Below are positions 15,001 through 27,000 of a stretch of 64,000 nucleotides of DNA, one piece after another (the stretch's first letter is position 1; every line of letters begins with the position of its first letter). The stretch lies in the NCBI GenBank assembly GCA_902729315.2, contig LR746266.1:4040759-4104758 (forward strand). The letters are read 5' to 3'. This stretch comes from Spirodela intermedia (taxonomy: Eukaryota; Streptophyta; Magnoliopsida; Alismatales; Araceae). The notes beneath the pieces were generated by a model, which saw only the letters and a program-made list of their open reading frames with translations, had not been told where the DNA came from and did no database searches. A program made the translations under genes and the position numbers.

Positions 15001-18000
15001 AAAGCAAAGCGATATGTTGATTTTCCCATAACAGACATTCTGCAAATGATGGGCCGTGCAGGTCGACCACAATTTGACCAACATGGGAAAGCTGTAATTC
15101 TAGTTCATGAACCTAAAAAGAGCTTTTACAAGAAGGTCAGTATGGAATGGATCTAAGTTGAGGCCTGACTTTTTTTTGATTTTCTATTCTAACACCTCTC
15201 ATCGTATTTTCAGTTTCTTTATGAACCGTTCCCAGTTGAAAGCAATCTGAGGGAGCATTTGCATGATCACATGAATGCAGAGATTGTGTCTGGCACCATA
15301 AGTCACAAGGAGGATGCAATCCATTATCTCACCTGGACTTACTTTTTTCGCCGATTGGTATTCATTTTTCATTTTTCCTCTACATTGGGTGAACTGATGG
15401 AACATAGGGGAAACTTTTCTGTTTAGTTAAAAATATTGACTTGCCTCATTTCACCTGCTTTTTCGGTAAATAAAATGAATTGAAATTGTGGATGACCTTT
15501 AAAAAGCATGTGTGTTTTTTTCCTGTAGATGTCCTTGTTTTCCCCGAATTTTTGTTCATTATCATATTTCTCATACTCTTGACAAATGAAGGTTATATCT
15601 GAAAAATATGTTTCTCCTCTGCACCTGGAATGGAAATGGTAGCTCGTATAGTTGTTGGGCTGGTTCACTTGGCATCCGTAGTGTTAGTGGAGACTATTAT
15701 TTGCCAGATTTAATTTCCTTTACATAAAACACAGATTGATGGTACTGGCTGCCAGCCGCTTGTTTACTTCTGTTACACAGAACAAGCCTTCTATATTAGG
15801 CTTTCCTCTATTTTTCCGTTCTGTTCTCTTGTTAGGTGTATTTACCTCTTTTTGTGTTTCCATCATTAGACCTTTCCATAAATACCGGAAAGGTCCATTA
15901 TACGCCCAGTTTTACCTTTTCCTGCTTCCGCTGTATCTCGAAACAACTTCGTCTGTCTTGACTAAATCCCATTCACTGTTCCTGCTACTGGTTCCAGCTC
16001 CTCGTTTTATTTTGATACAATGCCTTTCTCTTTGATAGATTTCTCTCCTCCCTGAAGCAGCCAGGTGCTACCTGCTGCCAAAGATAGGAAAGGTTTATTT
16101 TTATGTTTCTCTTTCTCCTGGTTTTTCAGTTTTGTTTTGCTTTTTTTCTTCTCTTTCCGTTTCATATTCTCTTTTCTTCCCTTTCTCCGTCCATCTTTTA
16201 TTCCCCTATTCTCTTGTTCCGCTTCTTCATTTTTTACCCTACATATCTCCCTTGTATCCCTCATTTTGCTTTCGTTTTGCATCTGTCTCATTTCTGTTGC
16301 ATGTTTGGATCATCTTATGTGGGAGACACCAGGCTTCTGATCCAAATCACTGATAAATCTTATCCGATAGCTTTTTTAATTGAATTTATATTGTGTCCAA
16401 CGGATTGTGGATGCTTAGCTTTTATCTCCAACCTGATCTTTCTACCATATGGAAAGAGCACAGATTACCTAAGAAACACATTAGTTATGAGCTCATTGTT
16501 TCATTTTCTAGACTAGGCTATCCCTAAAAAGTCATTTTGCTCATGGTTTTCAGTCTTACGAAATATGCTTAGATAGTGGGATTAAAAAACGTGCAAAATC
16601 TTCACACAAACATTGGAACAAGGTTACAGTAACTTTGAGTTAAGTCTATAAGGGTCACCATTTTTTGGGCCACCATCACTAGGCACTCTTATGTCCTCAA
16701 TTTGAGATTTTAGACTAGCGTCTCCAACATCTAGTAACCCTAGATGTTGAGGTAGAGGAGAGAACCAAAGGAGCAAAAAAAATAAAATTAAAAAACTAAG
16801 AAACCATAGGGAGCCTAGTTGGGTCGTTCTACTCTTTTATGAACCCTGAGCCTCAAGTGAGTCAAGGTCTAAAAGGCTCAAGTGACCTCAAGCTTCTCTT
16901 TGGGCCAAATCCAACCTTCATTTGGGCCGAAATGAGTCCAAGGTTTACAGAGTTTAGTTGGTCTCTCGTGAGGCCGTTTGTAAATGCATGAATAGTTTGA
17001 TTTCCTGAGCAAACATAAGGAATAGAAATATACCTAGAGTCAAGCTTCTCTTTGATAAAATGACGGCTTATCTCAATATGCCTGATTATATCATACGGAA
17101 TTATTAGCTATATTTATAGCTGCACTATTATCAATAAGGCTTCAGTGGAGGATAGATTGGATAGCAACGTCATGAAGGAGTAGTCGAAGCTTAATCAACT
17201 TAGTCGAATAATGTGCCATAGCTTTGTATTTAGCTTCATCCATAGACGTGACCACAACTGTCTATCTCTTGCTTTCCATGTTACAAGGTTTTCACCAAGG
17301 TTGGTACACTAACCTACGGTAGGTCTCTGATCATCATAGCATCCAACCCAGTCTTCATCTGGAATATCCCTCAATGTGTAAGTGCTGAGACGTAGAATGT
17401 AATATACTTCTGCCTAAATTTGATTTGATGTACCACAAAATCCGATCCATGACTTTCATAGGTAATGTCAGCTTGTGTAAGGATTAATGCGAAAGTTTTC
17501 CAAGAACCTTTTATATATGCGTTTACACCATCAGATAGAAGTGTGCGCCCTTGTTTATGCAGTAGATGATTCATCTAAATAGGAGTTTAGACAAGTTTAC
17601 AGCCTAGTAGAGTGCATATTTTTGCTGACATATGTAAATCCCTTCATTAGATTTAGTTACTTCAATGCTAAGAAAGTACTTCAGGTTAACAAGATCTTTG
17701 ATTTCAAACAACTTCCTTTTGAAGATCTCCATTCAATAGAGCATTTTCACATCAACTTGGTCGAGGCTCCATTGATATTGAGCACCTTGTCAAAGATAAA
17801 TATAATAGATTTGAGTTTTGCAATAGGGGCAAAAGTTTCTTGGTAGTCTAAACCATATGTTTTTTACTAGTCTTGAAACTATCAGTAGTTCCATCTGTTT
17901 GATACCTGATAGTGAATACCCATTTTAAGCCAAGAGGCTTCTTCAAGAATGTAGAGTCTTGAAACTATCAGTAGTTCCTATCGGAGGTTCTACAAGCTCT

Positions 18001-21000
18001 CATATTCTATTTTTTGTAGAGCCCTCATTTCATCATCCATTGCATGTAGCCACTTCGAATCTTGTGCAGCCTCTGTGAAAAAACTCGGAAGAGAAGAGAA
18101 GGGTAAAGTAGATACCAAAGCGTAGTATGAGGGTCAAAGGTGAGAATATGACATATTCTTGGATACAGGATGCGTAGTACAAGTTCTCCCACCATTCTTG
18201 AGAGCAGTAAGGAGATCAAGAGGGTCAATGGTAGGATCGAGGGGTTGATTACCATTATGTGATGACATAGAATTATCCTGTTAGAGGTAAAAAATATGAC
18301 CAGCTCCATGACTTTTTCTCCAAGAGTAGATCAGTAGCTCTTTTCTTCATGGGATTACTTACCACTGGAGCAACTGCATCACAATGCGATACATCTCCAA
18401 CATTAGGCTCAAGTACATGGAGATAATCAAAACAGGATGGGTGAAAATAGGACAAGATGACAGCACAACTGTTCTCTCGACTTTAAATCTCCCCTTGTGG
18501 AGAACTCTATTTGAATTGAAAGAAGAACTCGATTTCATTAAATGTGATATCTTCAAGAATAGATTTCCTCTTAGTTTTTGCGTGAAAGCACTTATGCCCT
18601 TCTTGAAGACGAGAATAACGAAGGAGGATACCTTTTATGGCCTTGGGATCAAGTTTAGAAGATCTAGGTTAAAGACAATGAATAAAATAGAGACATCTAA
18701 ACATTTCAGATAGAAGATGAAAAATAGGACCCTTATGAAAGAGGATCCTGAAAGGGGACTTATTTTCATGGACCCTAGATGGCATTCTATTAATAATATA
18801 GGATGTGGTCATAATAGCTCTGCCCAAAATGTTTTTTGAAGATCAAGTTGAAATAATAGTGCTTGAGTTATCTCCAAAAATGTTTATTTTTCCTCTCTCC
18901 ATCTCCATTTTATTGAGGTGTATGCACCCACAATGTCTCATGCCGGATGCCTTCGTCTTCATGGAAAATATGAAATTGTCTCTGTATTTATTAATTTGCA
19001 TTATCAGATTAAACTCGTTTAACATTGCAACCATATTGATTTTGGATCATTTTACTGAAAATCTGATTACTAGGAGGAACCTCTGTCTTAGTCCCCGCGA
19101 AGTAAATCCAAGTGTAATAAGTGCAGTCATCAATGGAACTCATAAATACTTATAGCCATCCATCAATAACGGTGGAGAGGGTCCCCATACCTCGAAATGA
19201 AAAAGATCAAAAGAGAAAGTATTTTTACTACGGGATATAGGAAATAGATTAACAGTGTTTGAAGATTTGACAAAAATGACATTCAGGAGACTTGGAATTT
19301 TTTTGAGTGAACAGAGATGGAAACAAAATATTTAAGAAACTAAAAGACAGATACCCTAGACGGTGATGTCAGTTATGTATCTCTTTGTTCTTCTAGTCGT
19401 TGTTCCGTGTAGTTTTTTCTGACTGAACTACTAAATGATATCATATATGCCACCTGATTATTTCTGACGAAGTTCATGTATATCCCCTCAAATCTCGACA
19501 CCTACCATCTCTTTATCCTTGGAAGCGAGCAAAGCACCTAACTAGCTTAGATTGGTGGATTGGGCGTTGCTTGTTTTGTATGGATATAGATTTCCAATTT
19601 TGAAGATCAAGCTGTGAACAAAGTCCCTTATGAGTTAGACAATCCTAAGTATATTTTGTGTACTCACATGAAGCTGGTGTGGCTTGCTCATCGAGCATAT
19701 ATAGCCTCCATTTTCTTTTCTCATTCCGAGTTGTGTGATCAACTACATATCGTGATTTCCTTTTAGATTTTTTCATGATGTCTGTTTCTAAAATTTATGA
19801 TGATTTCTTTGAATCTTGTATCTTTCAATATAAGAGCCAATTGGATATCTTTCTAAACTGTCGCACCAACTGTTTCGATTTGACAGGTTGTTAATCCCGC
19901 CTACTATGGTTTGGAGGACACTGAAGCTGATACTGTTAACCTTTACTTGTCAAGGTACCAATGTGATATCATTGAAATTATGGCCATAGGATTTTGTTCT
20001 ACGTGGCTCATATTTTTTCTTTGGGCAGGTTAGTGCAAAGCACTTTTGAAGACCTAGAAGATGGTGGATGCATTAAGGTGACCGAGTATTCTGTGGAACC
20101 TCTGATGTTGGGATCAATAGCTTCCCATTATTATCTCAGCTACATGACCGTGTCAATGTTTGGATCAAACATAGGACCAAATACCTCGTTAGAAGTTAGT
20201 ACCGAACTTAAATTACTCTAACATGTGTTATTTTATTTAGGTGTGTTTTTTTAATAAATTACCCTTACATGAAAATAGGTTTTCCTGAATGTTCTTGCTG
20301 GTGCTTCTGAATATGATGAACTTCCTGTGCGCCATAATGAGGTAAGCCACTTGTTCATTTTATGTGTTTTTGGTTCAAATGTAGCATAAAAATCATGAAT
20401 CATGTCAAATTAACCAAGGGTATATAATATTCTCCATCTAGCATGAAGATGAATGTGCACAGGATTTGGAAGGCTACTTATTGGATTGGATACTAGTTTT
20501 GTTGCGGTATGTTGAAATGGTGTAGTATTAGACTAGATGGATGCTTTTGGACCACACACATGTTTCCATTGTCCACCAAACAAAATGCAAAAGATGGCTT
20601 ATACGTGACATAGTTTCACATTGCTTTTAATTTGGAAGGTGATGCAGACCACATTTTGAATGTTTTAGTACTGGAATACGCATTTCACTAAAATGCATAT
20701 GAAAGAAGAAATTTTGATTTTAGGGTAAAAAAGCTTCATGCATTTTGTGCATCAATGCAAGCCAAACAAACTTGGCAGGTCTGAATTATTGAAATGTGTT
20801 TTAAAATAAACACATGCGGGCCAAATGTGCTTTTAGGGTAAAAAAGGCTTCATGTTGGGAAGATTTTATAAGTACTCTTCAATAAAGCAGAAGACAATCT
20901 GAATTATTTAGGCTTTATTTTTAGGGTTTTCTAAAATAAAGAACAGTGAACAAGCCTCTAGATCACATGACAGGCGGTGGAGATTCACTTTATTTTTGTA

Positions 21001-24000
21001 TCTTAATTAAAATGGTCAATGCGATTAGTTGGGAGCCACACATGCGAGTCCACGTGACGGTGGTTAATGGCAGGAGGTCTTTGTGAACTGTGGTTAGTTA
21101 CGGCAGTTCAGCATTCTTTGTCCCCCTCGTTATCCCCCCCTCCTCCTATCTCTCCTTCCACCCTTTTCCGGGTGGTGTAGGTTGCTGCCTATCTTCCCCA
21201 TTCTTTTTTGTTCTTTAGATCCTCCATCAAAATGCTATGATATTTGTTAAAAGATATGACATGTTTGTTGATAACCACAAATCTTAATGCATAAATTAGT
21301 GCGTGTTTCTCCAATCCTAAATGATTAGAGAACTGGTGCTACTCATAATTTTCATTATAAAGTTTCTCATAACCTGAGTCCTTTTCCCAAAAAACACAGA
21401 CTTTTACAAGGTTTGACTTCCGCCATATTCTGTATAGCACTTTGTTCCAATATATAGTGGAGCTACAGGTAAACAGACGGTTCACCCTCCCTAATGTAAA
21501 TGGGAAGAAACAACAACCATTTTTTTGGTATTAATGATGATGTTATTTATCCACGAAAAGATTGTGTCAAATGGTGGGTATGCATACTAGATATTATTAG
21601 GCTTCACACTCTAGCTACTTGTAGACAAGCATGAAAGATATGTTTGATCCTTTACGTCTACCTCTAATTTCAACAGCAGAGTAAAACTTGTAATTCGTCT
21701 ACTCATTTTACCTGATGTATACAGAAATACATTTTGAATGTATTGAATACATGACCATCTAAGCCACCATGCACCAGTAGCTGTAATCTTGTACCTATTT
21801 CAGATTAAATCAAACTCCTTTTTATCTCTAAATTCTAAGGATTCACCCAATGAGTCGTCATATGATTTATCTATTTACCTTTTTATCATTCAGGAAAACT
21901 ATAATTCAGCGTTATCTGAAAAGGTGATGTACAAAGTTAACTTGGATCAGCTTGATGACCCACATGTGAAAGCAAACTTACTTTTTCAGGTGAGTACTGT
22001 CTTCAAGATTTATCGAAGCAATCTGAGGACTTCACTTTTTATATTAGATGATGCACATTCTTTTTTCTCCCCTAATATCTTGTGAGTATTTACATCACAG
22101 GCTCATTTTTCACGATTGGAACTGCCTGTGACTGATTACTACACAGATCTAAAATCAGTTCTGGACCAGAGCATACGTATCATTCAGGGAATGATAGACA
22201 TATGCGCAAATAGTGGGTGGCTTGAAAGTGCATTTACTTGTATGCATCTTTTGCAAATGGTTATGCAGGTTATCCTTGTTTCACTCTTTGTTACTTCTAT
22301 ATCTGCTATCTGTTTCTGTCAAATTCCTGTATAGATTCCCATAGGGGATGAATTTTTTTGTGGGCTGATGCTTGGCAGATCCATTGTCTGCCCTTGGGAC
22401 CATGATGTGGGCATGACACAGTTTGTGGATAATTGGTTCACTTTCTCATAAACTCTAGGGTTTTTCTAATGGTAGAAATTGCGTTCATTCTTTCTGTCCT
22501 GATACCTGCTTAGTGTAAGGTGTGTGTGGAAGTTATATTGTATCGCATTTCATAAACGAAATACAGTGTTGACATCCTTTATTCTGATATGTCTGGCAAA
22601 GTCATTGATTTCAACATCAGAAGATCCTATCTGAAAAACATCGACTAAGTGTGCACTGCAGGTGATGTTTTGGAACTGATGGGGGTTCTAGATGACGGCA
22701 AAACATGGTTGAACAAGCTCATTATTTGTGCTGGAGAAATTTCAGGATGTAAAAGTTCAAGTCATTATGTGGCATGAGGCTGGTGATTTTGATGAAGTAG
22801 CAGGCAGTTATTCTTTCTCTACAGTCTATAAACTGGTTGCATTAACCATCTAAGCTTTTGAGTCTGCTTGTAACAAGTTATTAATGTAGATGTGAATGGA
22901 CTAAAGATCTTATGTGTCAGATTGTCTAAGACCATGGTTTTAAGATTCATTAAATTAGATTGAGTTGGCCTAAAAAGGGTTGATCTTCTGCTCTGCTTTT
23001 GACCTTTCACATTCCTTAGTCTTTGAGAACAAAGGTTACGGTAGAGAAAGAAAGTAGGGAGTGAGAAGAAAGGACCTTCGGCACAATGGAGAACAACATG
23101 GTAGAGAAAAAATTAGACCTAATCGCATGTTCCCAACTTTGTTCTGCACAGTAGCCTCTGAATGTCATTGCTACCGCAATGACTAATGCTACCAGCCATG
23201 GCCGTTGTGAGCATGGTCTAAAGAATATGTTTAGGCTTTCAGATAGGCCAAGCCGAATCGTTGACTATGAATCAACCAAGACGTGGCCAATTCTGTAATA
23301 TAAGGTAATTATGTGGTGTATGTATGCATGTACATACACGTGTGTGTGTGTTTCGTTCTTCCTTTTGAATCGTGATCGGAAAATGTAGATTCCAAACCGG
23401 AAAATGCTGAACTGGGTTGATAATGGCTGATTGTGTAGAGTATGGATGTGGGTGTGTGGTGTTATTACATGCAAGGGTTTTAGCGAGATCATCTGTGTTT
23501 TTTAGGTTATTAATCGTATAGAGGTAATACTTTTTTTACTTCCCCTTGGTTTGGATACTTCACTGAATATCCTAATGTTATTAGAACTAGTTCCAAACTC
23601 TTAATTGAGGAGTGCAATTAGTTCAGTTGTTGATACTAGGTATGTTCCTATGTTGTTTCTGTCTTTCCTGGGTTAGGTACAAACTTTTCGTTGTGACTTG
23701 TCTCCAAAGTGATTGTTGCTTCAACCTGAAAAGAAAAAGGATTACAACAAGAAGATCTGTACCCTTTTAAGGTAAATCCCACCAGAAGGTTCAAGTCTCT
23801 GTGGCTAATATTCGCATGGGGGAAACTATGTTTTGAAAAAAACCTGCAAGTTTATAATTCAATTTGCCGACTTCTCGAGGATCCACAGACGGGTTCCCGT
23901 TTTTAGAATATGAAGGGGAAATATGGATTGCTGAACTCCATTTTCTGGGTGCTATAAAGAAAATGAAGTTCACTGAGTTGTGAACTGAAATCTGTAGAGA

Positions 24001-27000
24001 GTAGGTCGGTTGAGATCCCTAGTTTTCGATCCAGTGAAGTGGTCTGATAGTTCCGAAGCTCCTCTTGCGTTTTTCTTTTGCAACAGCAATAGCTTCACAC
24101 ACAAAAGCTCCATTAAGCCTGTTCATTACATCCCTCTGGGGTACTTCTCTGATTTCTGCATGACCTAACGTGATTAATATATATTTTCTGAATATCATCC
24201 TGTTTCTTGTACAATTTCTTGATAGTATTCATGGAGATAATTAGTGGATTGCCGGATATGAACATCTGAAGGAGACTGTGCTTCAGATGATATGTAAAGC
24301 ATATGAAGACGGTGATCACAAAGTGTAGTAGAGCAAGATTGTTGGAGTAAAATGTTTTCATTCAAGGGAATAAATTTCCCCTTAAAAATACTCAACAGAG
24401 AACTCGCCACATGTGTAAAACTACGACTGCAAGGTTCTATGCTATGTTTTTTTGTGGGATCTCCATTTAGGCCATTGATCTTCTCGTCGTCACTTTAGGA
24501 GTCGCCCAATTCCCATGGAGGATTTTTCTCATAAATAGCAATATCCTCTGAATAGATAGCGCTGGGTGTGGTATGGTTTATCCAGAATTGGAGGAAACGA
24601 TCTGAATTTCTTCAATAAAACATTTTTACTGGCTCTCCTGAGGGCAATCTGATGGGACAGTAATGAAGTGTCCAGATATCCCGGGAGCACACTTAAGATT
24701 CAGCTGTGATTGCTGAGTTAACTCTAGAGGACCTCTCAAAACTCAATTCGTATTAGAGATGTGTATCTATTGAGTATTGAGTATTCTTCTCTACATTTAT
24801 CTCTGGCTGGTTTGGAAAACTTGTAGGAATTTCTTTGCGCCAAGGACCTTTTTCCTTTCATGATTTTTTTATGTTCTTCTGTTCCTGAGGAATAAGTTAG
24901 CCCGGTTCTTTGAGCTGCCAGCTTGTTCCCTCTTTTTATCTTCAAAGGTGTTGAGAACAGTCTTGCTTCTAAAGGCATGAGTTTTCTCAACTTACAGAAA
25001 ATGGGCATGATCTACTTGTTTCATGTTACAAAATCTTACTGATTACTTGCATGGAAAATGAACGAATTTGTATGCTGAAACCGTAGCTCTTTCATTTCTG
25101 TTAATTTTCCTGTGTTCAGGGTCTATGGTTTGAGGACTGCTCGCTATGGATGCTACCATGCATGAATCAATCTCTCATTAGTCACCTCAGAAAAAATGGT
25201 ATTTCTAGCATACAGGAACTACTGGATCTTCCTAGGAAGAATCTGCAGTTGCTTCTTCAACAATCTTCTGGTCCTGATTTATATCAGGTATTTTTATTGT
25301 CATTTTCACTTGCTCAATTTGTTTATTTAGTTAAAAACATACTAATTAACAATATTTTTTATGACGGGTGAAGAATATTCAGGAAAGGTTTAAAATCACA
25401 TCCATTACTGTGCGGAAAACACTTTTTTGGGGATATCATGGTTCTGCACATAAATTTAAAAAGCATTTCCTTCTGCCTCCCAAAAGCCTCCATGATCTCC
25501 ATTCGCGGATGTAATTTTGGAATATTTCTTACTTCCAGAGGCCTTCTTTTTGTTTTATCCTAGTGTCGAACCTTATGCATGGCAGAAGCGCCATCAAATT
25601 GTCTAATGATTAAAAATAATGTTACAGCAAAGCTTTATACTCTGTTGTCAGTCCGATTCTTCTCTTTTGGGAGCAGTTTTTGTCTGGTATGGAACAGAAC
25701 GCCAAAATAGGCATCATTAAATTTTGTTTTCCTGAATCAGTCCAAAAGTACAGAACAAGGGCTCTTATCCACTTTCCATTCATGACTTTTCTCTCCTTCT
25801 GCCGAAAGGGATTTATTTTTTCATTTTGATGTAGATTTCTTGATTCATACACTAACTAGTGAATGATGCGTATCACGGATCACTAATTCAAATCATCGTA
25901 ATCGGTTTTCTATTTCTGCAGGATCTCCAGCACTTTCCACGTGTTCAAGTAAAAATGAAGCTTCCTAAGAAGCATATTCAAGGGTCAGGGAAACGGCATC
26001 TCATCATTAATTTGGAAAGGAAGAACTTAAACCCCACATCAAGAGCATTCACTCCACAATTCCCTAAGGTTTGCTTCCCCGGTGCCATTTAACGGTTGGA
26101 TCAAAATACTCAGGATCCTTCTAGTCCAATGAATCAAATATTTTTATAAACACGATCTAGTTTAATCGTCTAGGGATGTGACAATTTTAGATGTAGATTT
26201 GAAGTATTACATTCATGTTTGTTAATGTTTCAAGAGAGATTGACTCCTAATGAACATAATCATGATATTTGGCAAAGAGTTAACATTCTTTTTTAGAATA
26301 GGTCTATTAATACACTTTTTCACGTTTGATGCTCCTATTGTTCTTGCGCCTGCGCGTTCTAACCTGTCTCTATGTCATGATACATTTTGACTGCATTTTC
26401 TTGTAAATCGTACACTCGGAGTTCTGTGGGTAATAGATCCTCTCCTGCTGTTTTTCGTCTTCAAGATACTGACTTCTTCTCTGGGTACTCCAATGGCCAT
26501 TTTTTCCTCCCGACGAAAGGAAGAAAATCTCTTTGTGAGCGCAAAGATTGAACGAGTCTGAGATATTATCGAGTTTCAATGAATTTCCCCTTTTTGTTTT
26601 TGTTCGTTTTACATGGTAGCGTCTATCAGACGTAGCAGGACCTTAAGAACAAGTGGATAGCACAAAGCATATGAAACTCGATGGTACATCTCAAACTAGT
26701 GCAGTCATCAAGAATAAGTGCCCAGATGACCAGATTAGTGGGTAAATGATTTCTGAATTAACTTGTATGAAAAGCAGCACTAGTCAGTGGGCTGTTCATA
26801 CATCTATCCTTTTAAATGTCTAGAGCCAGTGGGTTTATTACATATTCCAACAAATTACATGAGAAAACAATGCCCATGCCTAAGACAACGGTAGTTTCGA
26901 AATCAAGCCATCTCTCTTCCCGGGAATGAAAGGCTCTCTGCTCTTCTCTTGTCAGCCCAAGTGGAGATGATCCATTCTGATGAGTCAACCCCTGTGGTGC

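Noticed and set aside
15736-16516. Overlapping open frames rich in F, L and S
   Set aside because: Pyrimidine-rich intron sequence is open in several frames at once; no family signature.
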